Notes under the pieces: generated by a model
Database searches by the model: none
What the model saw: the letters and a program-made list of their open reading frames with translations, nothing else
What the model was told of the DNA's origin: nothing
Assembly (NCBI RefSeq): GCF_001570565.1
Contig: NZ_BBXE01000022.1
Coordinates: 183,445 to 247,444, forward strand
Length of the DNA stretch: 64,000 nucleotides
Direction of reading: 5' to 3'
Source: Herbidospora yilanensis
GTDB taxonomy: Bacteria; Actinomycetota; Actinomycetes; Streptosporangiales; Streptosporangiaceae
Made by a program: the position numbers and the translations under genes
Shown here: positions 50,070 through 63,926 of the stretch, one piece after another
Layout of the letters: every line of letters starts with the position of its first letter
Position numbering within the stretch: the first letter of the stretch is position 1

Positions 50070-50184
50070 GATGTTGAGCGTCCTGCCGCAGCTCTATCAC
50101 GACAGTGCCCGGAAGACCGCCCAGCTGGTGATGTCCGCCGCCCGCAAAACGGCCCGAACCACCAAGGACCCGGCGCAGATGTGA
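50070..50184 (+). other. short unassigned coding-like fragment
   Basis: Reads LMLSVLPQLYHDSARKTAQLVMSAARKTARTTKDPAQM then stop, with no start in the same frame. It looks like the tail of a gene cut off by rearrangement at the left edge of the att-flanked island. Source family not recognised. Confidence 0.3.
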
Positions 50185-50258
50185 CTCACATGTGCCCCAC
50201 AGTGACTCGCGCCGTGATCCGCCGACTACCGAAACAGGTAAAGTCGCAGGTCACATGG

Positions 50259-50299
50259 GTGGGGCGCCAAGGATTCGAACCCTGAACCTACGGATTAAA
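50259..50299 (-). repeat. left att-like repeat: tRNA 3' half
   Basis: 41-bp sequence on the minus strand containing a T-arm (CAGGGTTCGAATCCTTG), the variable region and the 3' side of the anticodon arm (TTTAATCCGT), ending in an acceptor strand and discriminator. It has no 5' half. One mismatch separates it from the copy at 63714-63754. Interpreted as the remote attachment site of an integrated element. The 519 bp between here and the SRPBCC gene hold nothing I can support. Confidence 0.7.
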
Positions 50300-50818
50300 G
50301 GCGCGATCTCTACGGTCTGGACGGTGCATCGCAGATACCTACGGTTGGCCCGGGAGGGCATCCAACCCGGGGGCGGCTGACGGCCTCGTTGCCACTGTTG
50401 TAAGTGTTGCCATTGCCGTTGGGGATGTCGCTCACCTCGCCGGCAGCCGAATTGGCGACATTCGAGGAAGTGGGTGGAGTCCGCACTCGAACGGGTCCCC
50501 AAAGCGCGCACCTCGAAGGGCACGCGCGTGTGCCGGGAGCCGCCCCTGGGGTCGCGGCGGCCTGGGTAAGTGAGCGATTTCTGCCGCGATCGATGGGTGG
50601 GTTTGGTGGCATTTCAAGGGGTACGCCCAACTTGAACTGCCGCGGCCTGGATCACGGGTGACGCGGTCAACCTGATCTCGCTCGGCCGGCCAGCGCCCAC
50701 GAGGGCGAGCGCATTCGGCGGCGGCCCGTCGGTGTCACCGGCGTCGCCGCCGGGATCACGGTGGTGGACCGAGATCTGCTCTCTGCTGGTGGTGCGAGGC
50801 ACACGCAGAGGAGAACTC

Positions 50819-51361
50819 ATGGAACTGACGGCCACGACGACCATTCGCAAACCCGTATCGGAGGTCTACGCGTTCTGGCGCGATCTGGAGAACCTGCCGA
50901 CGTTCATGGCGCATCTCGAGGAGGTCCGTACCACCGGTGACCGTACGAGCCACTGGGTCGCCAACGCCCCGTTCGGCAAGGACGTCCAGTGGGACGCGGA
51001 GATCCTCGACGAGACGCCCGGCGAGAAGATCGGGTGGCGGTCGATCGGCGACGCCGACGTGCCGAACGCCGGCACGGTCCGGTTCGTGCCGGCCCCGGAC
51101 GGTGTGAGCACTGAGGTGCACATCAGCCTGGTGTACGACATTCCGGGCGGCACGATCGGCAAGGCGGTCGCCAAGTACTTCGGCGAGGAACCGCACCAGC
51201 AACTCGACGACGACCTGCGCCGGCTCAAGCAGGTCCTGGAGACCGGTGAGGTGGTCCGGTCGGACGGCGCCCCGTGGGGCAAGCGGGCCCGCGAGGAGTT
51301 CCCGCAGCGTCCGGCGCAGCCGTTGTCGGACGCCGAGTTCGCGAAGGGGGCGGAGGCATGA
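50819..51361 (+). CDS. SRPBCC/polyketide-cyclase-like protein
   Basis: 180-aa START-like (SRPBCC) protein: TATTTIRKPVSEVYAFWRDLENLPTFMAHLEEV, WDAEILDETPGEKIGWRS, then GGTIGKAVAKYFGEEPHQQLDDDLRRLKQVLETGE. This clade (cyclase/dehydrase type) is common beside dehydrogenases in stress islands. AGAGGAGA precedes the ATG. Its stop overlaps the dehydrogenase start (ATGA), implying a joint role, perhaps binding a hydrophobic substrate. Confidence 0.85.
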   Translation: MELTATTTIRKPVSEVYAFWRDLENLPTFMAHLEEVRTTGDRTSHWVANAPFGKDVQWDAEILDETPGEKIGWRSIGDADVPNAGTVRFVPAPDGVSTEVHISLVYDIPGGTIGKAVAKYFGEEPHQQLDDDLRRLKQVLETGEVVRSDGAPWGKRAREEFPQRPAQPLSDAEFAKGAEA

Positions 51362-52533
51362 GGGCGAACACCTGGGCGGGCCGCAACAAGGTCGAGGTCC
51401 GTGACGTGCCGGACCCGAGGATCCTGAACAGGCGCGACGCCATCGTACGGATCACCTCCACCGCGATCTGCGGTTCGGACCTGCACCTGGTCGACGGGTA
51501 CGTGCCCACGATGCAGGACGGCGACGTCATGGGCCACGAGTTCATGGGCGAGGTGGTCGAGGTCGGCCCTGGCGTCGATCCGGAGCGGCTGCGCGTCGGG
51601 GACCGGGTCGTCGTGCCGTTCCCGATCGCCTGCGGCGCGTGCGGCGCCTGTGCCGCCGAGCTGTACTCCTGCTGCGAGAACACCAATCCCAACGCCGGGA
51701 TCGCGGAGAAGATGTTCGGTCACCCGGTCGCCGGGATCTTCGGCTATTCGCATCTGACCGGCGGCTTCGCGGGCGGTCAGGCGCAGTACGCGCGGGTGCC
51801 GTTCGCCGACGTCGGCCCGCTCAAGATCGAGTCCGATGTGGCCGACGAGCAGGTGCTGTTCCTGTCCGACATCCTGCCCACCGGCTACATGGGCGCCGAG
51901 ATGTGCGACATCCAGCCCAGCGACGTGGTGGCCGTGTGGGGGGCCGGCCCGGTCGGCCAGTTCGCCATGGACAGCGCCCGGGTACTCGGCGCCGCCAAGG
52001 TCATCGCCATCGACAAGGAGCCCTACCGGCTGGAGATGGCCGAACGGGCGGGCCACACGCCGGTGAACTTCGACGAGGTCGACGTGAGGTCGCGGCTGCT
52101 CGAACTGACCGGAGGCCGGGGACCGGACAAGTGCATCGACGCCGTCGGCCTGGAGGCCACCCACGGCAGCGCCCACATCGCCACCTACGACCGCGTCAAG
52201 CAGGCCGTACGGGCGGAGAGCGACCGTCCGCACGCGCTGCGCCAGGCGATCATGTCGTGCCGCAGCGGCGGCGTGGTCTCGGTGATCGGCGTCTACGGAG
52301 GTCTGGTGGACAAGTTCCCGGCCGGCGCGTGGATGAACCGGGCGCTGACCCTGCGTACCGGGCAGTGCCACGTGCAGCGCTACATGAAGCCGCTGCTGGG
52401 GCGCATCGAGCGCGGGGAGATCGACCCGACCCGGATCATCACCCACAGGCTGCCGCTCGACGACGCGGAGCGCGGCTTCGAGCTCTTCAAGAACAAGCAG
52501 GACCACTGCGAGAAGGTCGTGCTCAAACCCTGA
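51358..52533 (+). CDS. zinc-dependent alcohol dehydrogenase (MDR family)
   Basis: 391-aa paralogue of the enzymes at 5581 and 52581. Catalytic zinc region ICGSDLHLVDG and GHEFMG; structural zinc CGACGACAAELYSCC; Rossmann WGAGPVGQFAMD. The central TYDRVKQAVRAESDRPHALRQAI insert is typical of the glutathione-independent formaldehyde-dehydrogenase-like clade. It should use NAD to oxidise a small alcohol or aldehyde. Co-translated with the SRPBCC gene. A strong hairpin follows. Confidence 0.9.
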   Translation: MRANTWAGRNKVEVRDVPDPRILNRRDAIVRITSTAICGSDLHLVDGYVPTMQDGDVMGHEFMGEVVEVGPGVDPERLRVGDRVVVPFPIACGACGACAAELYSCCENTNPNAGIAEKMFGHPVAGIFGYSHLTGGFAGGQAQYARVPFADVGPLKIESDVADEQVLFLSDILPTGYMGAEMCDIQPSDVVAVWGAGPVGQFAMDSARVLGAAKVIAIDKEPYRLEMAERAGHTPVNFDEVDVRSRLLELTGGRGPDKCIDAVGLEATHGSAHIATYDRVKQAVRAESDRPHALRQAIMSCRSGGVVSVIGVYGGLVDKFPAGAWMNRALTLRTGQCHVQRYMKPLLGRIERGEIDPTRIITHRLPLDDAERGFELFKNKQDHCEKVVLKP

Positions 52534-52542
52534 CGGCGGCCG

Positions 52543-52575
52543 AGCGGCCGGTCCCCATCCGGGGGGCCGGCCGCT
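52543..52575. terminator. terminator hairpin between convergent dehydrogenase genes
   Basis: AGCGGCCGG pairs with CCGGCCGCT around an inner CCCC/GGGG, giving a stem of about 13 bp between stops at 52533 and 52581. Confidence 0.75.
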
Positions 52576-52580
52576 GTGGC

Positions 52581-53732
52581 TCAGTTGAGCTGGTCGGGGT
52601 GGATGACGACCTTGGTCCAGCCGGGATCCCGCCGGTCGAAGTGCTCGTAGCCACCCGGTGCGTCGTCCAGGTTCAGTTCATGTGAGACGACCCAGGACGG
52701 CCGGGCCTTCCCCGCGTGGATGAGCCTGGAGAGCTTCCGGTTGTAGTTCTTCACGTTGCACTGGCCGTTGCCGATCATCTGGCCCTTGAACCAGAACATC
52801 CCGTAGTCGAAGGCGACCTCGCCCTGCTTGAAGAGATCGTCCGGGCTGCCGGGGTCCGACGGGATGTAGACGCCCACGACGCCGATGGTCCCGGTGAACT
52901 TGACCGATTTGACGAGGTTGTTGAGCGTCATGTTGGGGTGCTCGTGCCCCTGCGGGTCGTGCGCCTGGTAACCCACGCACTCGCAACCCCGGTCGGCGCC
53001 CAGGCCGTCGGTGAGCTCCATGACCTGGTCGACCGGTGACGCCTTGGAGTCGTCGATCGCGATCGCGCCGATCTCCTCGGCTTTGGTGAGCCGGTCGGGG
53101 TGGCGGTCGACGACCATGACCTTGCTCGCGCTCTTGAGCGTGGCGGAGTAGGCCGCCATCAGCCCCACGGGCCCGGCTCCGTAGATCACGACTGTGTCGC
53201 CCGCCTCCACCTGGGCGAGTTGGGTCGCGTGCCAGCCGGTCGGCCAGATGTCGGCGAGCATCACGTAGTCGTTCTGCTTCTCCCGTGCGTCCTCCGGGAG
53301 GACGAGGCAGTTGACGTCGCCGAACGGCACCCGCAACAGCTCGGCCTGGCCGCCGCTGTAGGGCCCCATGTCCGCGAAACCGTAGGCCGCTCCGGCCATG
53401 CCCGGCTCGGGATTGGTGGTGAGGCAGTAGGCCGTCAGGCCCTTCTCGCAGTTCTCACAGAAGCCGCACGAGACGTTGAACGGCATGCAGACCACGTCGC
53501 CGACGCGGACGTTGTGGACGGCCGACCCGATCTCGACCACCTCGCCGAGGTTCTCGTGGCCGAGGATCCGGCCTGTCTCGAAGTCGGTCCTGCCTTCGTA
53601 CATGTGCAGGTCCGACCCGCAGATGTTGGTCGTGGTGATGCGGACCAGGACGTCGGTGGGCTGCTCGATGCGGGCGTCAGGGACCTGCTCGACGTCGACC
53701 TGTCGAGGTCCGTTGTATACGACTGCTTTCAT
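52581..53732 (-). CDS. glutathione-independent formaldehyde dehydrogenase
   Basis: 383-aa MDR enzyme. NICGSDLHMYEGR and GHENLGE supply catalytic zinc ligands; CGFCENCEKGLTAYC the structural zinc; IYGAGPVGLMAAYSA the Rossmann motif; and the long YQAHDPQGHEHPNMTLNNLV insert matches Pseudomonas-type FdhA, which dismutates or oxidises formaldehyde with tightly bound NAD. GAGGA precedes ATG 53732. Last gene of the long minus-strand run of the island, probably for aldehyde detoxification. Confidence 0.9.
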   Translation of the reverse strand: MKAVVYNGPRQVDVEQVPDARIEQPTDVLVRITTTNICGSDLHMYEGRTDFETGRILGHENLGEVVEIGSAVHNVRVGDVVCMPFNVSCGFCENCEKGLTAYCLTTNPEPGMAGAAYGFADMGPYSGGQAELLRVPFGDVNCLVLPEDAREKQNDYVMLADIWPTGWHATQLAQVEAGDTVVIYGAGPVGLMAAYSATLKSASKVMVVDRHPDRLTKAEEIGAIAIDDSKASPVDQVMELTDGLGADRGCECVGYQAHDPQGHEHPNMTLNNLVKSVKFTGTIGVVGVYIPSDPGSPDDLFKQGEVAFDYGMFWFKGQMIGNGQCNVKNYNRKLSRLIHAGKARPSWVVSHELNLDDAPGGYEHFDRRDPGWTKVVIHPDQLN

Positions 53733-53832
53733 GATTTCCTCGCATGCAGTTGTTTTGCGAAGGATCGCCTTGCCCATGCGCCGTGCAGCAGGTCAATGGT
53801 TCATTCCTTCTTCCTCATTCGCCGGCGGGACA

Positions 53833-54282
53833 TCAGAGCAGCAGGTCGAAGACGCTCATCGTGCGCTCCCACTGCTCGGTCGCGGGGTTCTTCACGTCCG
53901 GATCCACGATCTTGAGAGTTTGAGCCAGTGCCACTGACAGGCCGCCGACGATCTCGGGCAGGCGGCCGACGGTCTCCTCGCCGATCGACAGGTCCAGCGG
54001 AGGCAGTTTGGCGAGCTGCTCCAGGATGGGTTTCAGCTCGATGTCCTCGTCGAGGCTCCGGAACCGGTGGATGCTCTCCTGGAGGCCCTTGGTGACGGGT
54101 AGATCGGAGGGTTCGATGACGTCGCGACGGTTCGCCTTGGCGTGGGCCTGGCCCATCACCAGGAGATCGTGGACCTTGTCGTTCACGAAGTCGCCGTAGC
54201 GCCGGAGGTCGTTCTTGTCGACGTCGACACCTGCGGCGCTGCGGAAGAACCGTTCGAATCTCGGCACCGCCATGAGAACCAT
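53833..54282 (-). CDS. DUF1931 histone-fold protein
   Basis: 149-aa protein with two histone-fold-like halves: RFERFFRSAAGVDVDKNDLRRYGDFVNDKVHDLLVMGQAHAKANRRDVIEPSDLPVTKGL, then DLSIGEETVGRLPEIVGGLSVALAQTLKIVDP. This matches DUF1931, whose Aquifex member has a pseudo-dimeric histone fold. It may bind DNA or act in stress protection; the surface is not clearly basic, so DNA wrapping is uncertain. AAGGAG lies six nt before ATG 54282. Located 27 bp downstream of the flavoprotein gene. Confidence 0.85.
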   Translation of the reverse strand: MVLMAVPRFERFFRSAAGVDVDKNDLRRYGDFVNDKVHDLLVMGQAHAKANRRDVIEPSDLPVTKGLQESIHRFRSLDEDIELKPILEQLAKLPPLDLSIGEETVGRLPEIVGGLSVALAQTLKIVDPDVKNPATEQWERTMSVFDLLL

Positions 54283-54309
54283 GGAGGTCTCCTTCCTTCC
54301 GGCCCGGAG

Positions 54310-55980
54310 TCACTCTCCGGCCTGGAGATAGTCGTGGATCAGCCGTACGGCCATGGCGCCTTCGCCGACCGCCGCGGCCACCCGCTTGACCGAGCCGCTC
54401 CGCACGTCCCCGGCCGCGAACACGCCCGCCCTGCTCGTCTCCAGCGGGAACGGCCGACCGGCGGAGTCGGGCGTGTCCTGCCTGCCGGACCGGGTGGCGT
54501 CCGCGCCCGTCAGGATGTAGCCCTTCGGGTCGAGCGCGATCTCGTCGGCCAGCCAGGTGGTGTACGGCTCCGCGCCGATGAAGATGAACATCGCGCGGGC
54601 CTCGATCGTGGAACGCTCGCCGGTGCGGTTGTTCTCGGCGCTGACCGCGGTGAGCTTCTCCTCGCCGATCAGCTCCCGGACCTCGGTGTTCAGCATGATC
54701 TGGATCCGGGGGTGCCGTTCGATCTCGACGGCCAGGTAGCGGGACATGCTCCTGGACAGCGCGTCCTCCCGCACGAGCAGCCGGACACCGGCGGCGTGCC
54801 GGGCCAGGAACAGGGCGGCCTGACCGGCCGAGTTGCCTCCGCCCACGACGACGATCGGGTCCCGCTCGCACATCTGGGCTTCGAACATGGTCGCCGCGTA
54901 GTAGACGCTCGTGGACTCGAACCTTTCCAGGTTCGGGACGTCGAGCCGCCGATAGCGGACGCCGGTCGCGATGATCAGGGTGCGCGCGTGGATCGCGCCG
55001 CCGTCCCGGACGGTGACGACGTGATCATCCGCGTCGAGGTGCAGTCCGCATGCCTGTGCGGGGACGAGGAGCCGCGCCCCGAACTTGTCGGCCTGGATCA
55101 CCGACCGCTCCGCCAGTTCGCCGCCGGATATCCCGGCCGGGAAGCCGAGGTAGTTCTCGATCCGGGAGGAGGTGCCCGCCTGGCCGCCCGTCGCGACGTT
55201 CTCCAGGGCCAGCGTCGCGAGGCCCTCCGACGCCCCGTAGACCGCCGCCGCCAGGCCCGCCGGTCCGGCCCCGACGACGAGCAGGTCGCATCGGGCCTGC
55301 CGCACCCGTGGCGCGGGGAGCCCGATCGCCCGGGCCAGCTCCGTGGTGCTGGGGTTGCGGAGCACCGTCTCGCCGCGCAAGATCACGACCGGGGTCTCCT
55401 CCGGGGTGACGTCCATGCTCCGCAGGAACCGCTCCGCCTCGTGGTCCTGCTCGAGGTCGATCCACCGGTGCGGCAGCCGGTTGCGCGCCGCGAACTCGCG
55501 CAGCCGTCGGGAGTCGGCCGAGAAGCAGGAACCGATGATGCGGAATCCGGCCCCCAGTCCGATGAGCATCGTGCGGCGGATGAGGTAGGCCCGCAGGATC
55601 AGGTCGCCGAGTTCCGGATTCCCGGCGACCAGGCGGCGGAGCGCGTCCGCCGGCACGGCGAGGACCTCGCCGTCCTCGGCCACCACGCCGGTGACGAAGC
55701 CCACCTGGCCGGTGAGGACGTTGAGCTCTCCCAGGAACCGGCCTGCCCCGTGGACGCCGATCACCCGGTTGTCTCCTCCGAATCCCTCGACCGTCGCGAC
55801 CTTGCCGGCCAGGACGGCGAAGAATTCGGCGCACGGAAGACCTTCGGCGTACAGGACCTCGTTCTGGCGGACCCGGCGCCGCTCACCGTGCGGGGCCAGC
55901 GCCTGGAGCTGCGCGTCGCTCAGCCTCGGGTAGGCCCCCTGCGGGTCCGGCGTCTCTCGGAGTTCAGGTGGCCGGCGCAT
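54310..55980 (-). CDS. cyclic-nucleotide-domain thioredoxin-reductase-like flavoprotein without CxxC
   Basis: 556-aa three-part protein: a CRP-like cyclic-nucleotide-binding domain (about residues 20-130), a thioredoxin/glutaredoxin-like segment (about 155-240, without CxxC), and a thioredoxin-reductase FAD/NAD module (from about 250: VVGAGPAGLAAAVYGASEGL, VVVGGGNSAGQAALFLAR, GVFAAGDVRSGSVKRVAAAVGEGAMAV). Where TrxR has CATC this protein reads SVYYAATMFEAQMC, so it cannot use the usual disulfide. Starts 2 nt after the clpB stop, in the same operon. Confidence 0.85.
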   Translation of the reverse strand: MRRPPELRETPDPQGAYPRLSDAQLQALAPHGERRRVRQNEVLYAEGLPCAEFFAVLAGKVATVEGFGGDNRVIGVHGAGRFLGELNVLTGQVGFVTGVVAEDGEVLAVPADALRRLVAGNPELGDLILRAYLIRRTMLIGLGAGFRIIGSCFSADSRRLREFAARNRLPHRWIDLEQDHEAERFLRSMDVTPEETPVVILRGETVLRNPSTTELARAIGLPAPRVRQARCDLLVVGAGPAGLAAAVYGASEGLATLALENVATGGQAGTSSRIENYLGFPAGISGGELAERSVIQADKFGARLLVPAQACGLHLDADDHVVTVRDGGAIHARTLIIATGVRYRRLDVPNLERFESTSVYYAATMFEAQMCERDPIVVVGGGNSAGQAALFLARHAAGVRLLVREDALSRSMSRYLAVEIERHPRIQIMLNTEVRELIGEEKLTAVSAENNRTGERSTIEARAMFIFIGAEPYTTWLADEIALDPKGYILTGADATRSGRQDTPDSAGRPFPLETSRAGVFAAGDVRSGSVKRVAAAVGEGAMAVRLIHDYLQAGE

Positions 55981-55982
55981 GG

Positions 55983-60416
<4,434 letters not shown>

Positions 60417-60417
60417 G

Positions 60418-62298
60418 TCACTCCGGCCTGGTGAACTCAGCGTCGATCACGTCGTCGTCCGGCCCGCCCGCGCCGGGCTGCCCCGGCTGCTGCCCGGGTT
60501 GTCCCGGCTGAGCGCCGGCGCCCAGTGCGTGGAAGACCTGCTGGAGCTCTCCGGCCAGGACGCGCAGCCGATCGGCGGGCCCCTCCTCCTTGATGGCCTG
60601 GCGGGCGTCGGCGATCAACTGTTCCGCGCGGGCCTTCTCGTGCACCGGGACGGCGTCCCCGAGCTCGGACAGGCGCCGCTCCACCTGGTAGGCGACCGAG
60701 TCCAGCTCGTTGCGGGCGTCGACCGCCTCGCGGAGAGCGACGTCGTCGGCGCGGTGTCGCTCGGCGTCGGCGATCATCCGGTCGATCTCGCTGGTGTCCA
60801 GGTTGGAGCTCTCGCTGATCGTGATGCGCTGCTCGGCTCCGGTGTCCTTGTCCTTGGCGGTCACGTTGAGGATGCCGTTCGCGTCGATGTCGAAGGTGAC
60901 CTCGACCTGCGGCACCCCGCGTGGCGCGGGCCGGATGTTCTCCAGGCGGAACCGGCCGAGCACCCGGTTGTCGGCGGCGCGTTCCCGCTCGCCCTGCAGG
61001 ATGACCACGTCGACGGCCGACTGGTTGTCCTCGGCGGTACTGAAGATCTCGGTCCGGCGGGCCGGGATCGTGGTGTTCCGTTCGATGACCTTCGTCATGA
61101 GACCGCCGAGCGTCTCCACTCCGAGCGAGAGCGGGGTGACGTCGAGCAGCACGACGTCCTTGACCTCGCCCCTGATGACGGCCGCCTGCACCGCCGCACC
61201 GAGCGCCACGACCTCGTCGGGGTTGACCGTCATGTTGGGGTCCTTGCCCGTCATGCGGCGCACCGTCTGCTGCACCGCGGGCATGCGGGTGGATCCGCCG
61301 ACCAGGATCACCTCGTCGAGATCGGCCGAGGTCAGCTTGGCGTCGCCCATGGCCTGCTCGACCGGGCCCTTGACCCGCTCGATCAGGTCGGTGGTGATCT
61401 GCTCGAACGTGGACCGCATCAGCGTGGTGTTCAGGTGCTTGGGCCCGTTCGCGTCCGCCGTGATGAACGGGAGGCTGATCTGGGTCTGGCTGACGGCCGA
61501 CAGCTCAACCTTGGCCTTCTCGGCCGCCTCGAAGAGCCGCTGCAGGGCCTGGGGGTCGGCGCGCAGGTCGATGCCGTCCTGACGCTGGAACTCGTCGGCC
61601 AGGTGGTCCACGATCCGGCGGTCGAAGTCGTCGCCGCCCAGATGGGTGTCCCCAGCCGTGGCGCGGACCTCGATCACGCCATCGCCGATGTCGAGAATGC
61701 TGACGTCGAAGGTCCCGCCGCCCAAGTCGAAGACGAGGACGGTCTCGCTGCCCTTCTTGTCCAGGCCGTAGGCCAGAGCCGCCGCGGTCGGCTCGTTGAT
61801 GATGCGCAGGACCTCCACGCCGGCGATCTTCCCGGCGTCCTTTGTGGCCTGCCGCTGGGCGTCGTTGAAGTAGGCGGGCACGGTGATGACGGCCTCGGTG
61901 ACCTTCTCGCCCAGGAACTTCGCCGCGTCGGCCACCAGCTTCCTCAGCACGAACGCCGAGATCTCCTCCGGCGCGTACTGCCTGTCCTTGACCTTGAACC
62001 GCACGGCCCCGTCGGGACCTGCCGCGACGTCGAACGAGACCGCCTTGGTCTCGTCGCGAACCTCCTCGAAGCGCCGGCCCATGAACCGCTTGGCCGAGTA
62101 GATCGTCCCCTTCGGATTCAGGATCGCCTGACGGCGGGCCATCTGGCCGACCAGGACCTCACCCTGGTCGGTGAAACCAACCACCGACGGTGTGGTCCGC
62201 GACCCCTCGGCGTTCGGGATGACCGTTGGATGGCCGTCCTCGGTCGTCGCGATCACGGAGTTCGTCGTGCCCAGATCGATGCCCACTGCCTTCGCCAT
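60418..62298 (-). CDS. dnaK: DnaK (Hsp70)
   Basis: 626-aa Hsp70. [16 protein letters not shown] opens the ATPase domain, with [14 protein letters not shown] and [10 protein letters not shown] signatures, then the substrate domain ([17 protein letters not shown]) and a lid ending [12 protein letters not shown] 62298 has GAGGGG nine nt upstream; ATG 62304 is an alternative. First gene of the operon dnaK-grpE-cbpA-cbpM-clpB-flavoprotein. No CIRCE or HAIR element is recognisable in the 300 bases upstream. Confidence 0.95.
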   Translation of the reverse strand: MAKAVGIDLGTTNSVIATTEDGHPTVIPNAEGSRTTPSVVGFTDQGEVLVGQMARRQAILNPKGTIYSAKRFMGRRFEEVRDETKAVSFDVAAGPDGAVRFKVKDRQYAPEEISAFVLRKLVADAAKFLGEKVTEAVITVPAYFNDAQRQATKDAGKIAGVEVLRIINEPTAAALAYGLDKKGSETVLVFDLGGGTFDVSILDIGDGVIEVRATAGDTHLGGDDFDRRIVDHLADEFQRQDGIDLRADPQALQRLFEAAEKAKVELSAVSQTQISLPFITADANGPKHLNTTLMRSTFEQITTDLIERVKGPVEQAMGDAKLTSADLDEVILVGGSTRMPAVQQTVRRMTGKDPNMTVNPDEVVALGAAVQAAVIRGEVKDVVLLDVTPLSLGVETLGGLMTKVIERNTTIPARRTEIFSTAEDNQSAVDVVILQGERERAADNRVLGRFRLENIRPAPRGVPQVEVTFDIDANGILNVTAKDKDTGAEQRITISESSNLDTSEIDRMIADAERHRADDVALREAVDARNELDSVAYQVERRLSELGDAVPVHEKARAEQLIADARQAIKEEGPADRLRVLAGELQQVFHALGAGAQPGQPGQQPGQPGAGGPDDDVIDAEFTRPE

Positions 62299-63713
62299 CG
62301 CCATGTCCCCTCACGGTTCCGCGTGGTCTGGCCCATCCCTGCCGGGTTTCGCTGATCTCGGCCGCAATGCGCCGTCGGACTTCCCAGCCAGAAGGTCGAA
62401 CACGACTCCGCGACCGTCTGCACCGGCCTATCTGAATTTGTCGTGAAGCGGATTTCGCACTCGCCTGCCGGCGACGATCGCGGGCGGCGATGCGAACGCC
62501 CTGCGCTGAACGCCGTAGCCGATCGCCACTCCAAATCACGATCGCGGAGCCCAGCGTCCACCACGACCAAAGGCTGACGAACAACAGGCTGATCAGCGGT
62601 CGGTGAGCCACCGAGAAGCCTCGGTCACGCGCCGTCAGCCATAGCCCTAAGATCAACCCCCGGTCTGAATCGCTATAGATCCAGTCAATGGGTCCGGGTG
62701 GCTGCCTGAAACCCCCAGATATCCATTTTTGGATCAAACAAGCAGGGAGGGCAGGCTCGGCTTTCTCCGCGTGGGGGCGGCGGCCCGGCCCGCGAGCCGT
62801 CGGCTGTCAGCCACCGGTGCAAGATCTGCAATCGAGGTGTTGAGGTTGCGGGTGAAAGTCGCGGAAGCCTGGCCAAGCGTTCTTCATCTCTGCGGATGAC
62901 TCGGCGAAATAGACGATGCCCGGCACGAGCTGGTCGAGTTCCTGGTGGAAGACCACAGGGGGCTGACGCCGTACGGCCCAGCCCTCTGGCGTTTGGGTCG
63001 TCCAGACATGCCGAAGACGTCTTCGCAGATGTCCCGAGGCATCCGTTGACGGCACCTGTGAGTGGCTACTGCTTGACGTGGCTGGTGGCCCAGACCAGAT
63101 GTTCGCAGCGCCTCGTGACACCCCTGATTCCAAAGATGGTGCTGTTCCCCCCACAGCCACACTCGGCTCCGTTGGCGTCGGCAGCGGCGTGGATGCCGAG
63201 GATCGGGGCCGCGCTTTCGGCCTCGACGTACAGGTTGTCGGCCTGTTGACACAGGCCACGATGTGCCAGCGGTCCTACGACACACGGACGCTCCCGGCGG
63301 AGGTGGCATGACCCCATCTCGGGCCGGGTTCGACAGACACGGCAGACGTAACAGACGCGGCGGTTGTCGCGGTGAGGACAGGAGAGAGGGTGAACGCGCG
63401 AACAAGCACAACGATCCGTTCCAGGAGGGTCGCCGAAACGGCTGCCCTCCTGCACGAAGTTCCCCCCGGACCTTGGCGCTTAGACCAGGGCTTGGCCCTC
63501 AGCTGACCTGTCTAGGGAGGAAGGATGCTGCCGGGCCCGCTTACGCGGGGTGTTCTGTGGACGTGATCTACGTTCGGCTTGACGTGAATGCCCTTAGCGA
63601 TGTTCCCACTCCGGGGAGGTACCAATGAGCAACCGGCGAGCAAACACGTCGATCCCGCCTCGCCGTCGAGATTCCCCAACAGGGACAAAGTCAACGGTCA
63701 AACCGGGACAAGA
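62299..63713. other. region without a supportable gene
   Basis: About 1.4 kb. 62299-62700 is the likely dnaK promoter region; a short dyad ATCCA-TTTT-TGGAT lies near 62730. From 62800 to 63460 minus-strand frames hold protein-like pieces (FHQELDQLVPGIVYFAESSAEMKNAWPGFRDFHPQ; NLYVEAESAAPILGIHAAADANGAECGCGG) in different frames, with no continuous gene or family. This looks like decayed coding sequence near the right att repeat. Confidence 0.4.
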
Positions 63714-63754
63714 GTGGGGCGCCAGGGATTCGAACCCTGAACCTACGGATTAAA
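63714..63754 (-). repeat. right att-like repeat: tRNA 3' half
   Basis: 41-bp copy of the repeat at 50259-50299 (one mismatch). On the minus strand identity to a tRNA runs from the anticodon loop (CTTTTAA, anticodon TTT, suggesting Lys) through the T-arm CAGGGTTCGAATCCCTG to the acceptor GCGCCCC and discriminator A. The 5' half of a tRNA is not present upstream, so this too is a 3' fragment; an intact copy may lie beyond the window. Confidence 0.7.
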
Positions 63755-63883
63755 AGTTGGCGGGTTCCGTGCCGTCAGCTATCGCGGCGTGCCGAGTCCT
63801 ACCGTTTTGCCCGCTCTCATCCCTGAGTTAGTGCCGGTCGGTGGTGGCCCGTGCCGCGTCATATCGCATGCCAATGAGCAACC

Positions 63884-63926
63884 GCCGAGCAACCGTGAAC
63901 TACCCGATCGGGCTTTACCGAACCGC
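63884..63926. repeat. 43-bp conserved element, copy 2
   Basis: GCCGAGCAACC, 14 variable bases, CGGGCTTTACCGAACCGC; same halves and spacing as 42766-42808. It lies 130 bp outside the right tRNA-half repeat. A related partial sequence (GCAACCGGCGAGCAA) occurs near 63629. Confidence 0.6.

Noticed and set aside
50259..50299. Complete tRNA gene
   Set aside because: Only the T-arm, variable region and 3' anticodon side are present; no D-arm or 5' acceptor strand upstream. The same holds at 63714-63754.
62305..62520. CIRCE or HAIR heat-shock operator before dnaK
   Set aside because: No TTAGCACTC/GAGTGCTAA or CTTGAGT/ACTCAAG pair found; a lone GCACTC is not enough.
63066..63455. 129-codon minus-strand Cys-rich ORF as a zinc-ribbon gene
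   Set aside because: Cysteines are irregularly spaced, no ribosome site or family pattern, and adjacent protein-like text lies in other frames.
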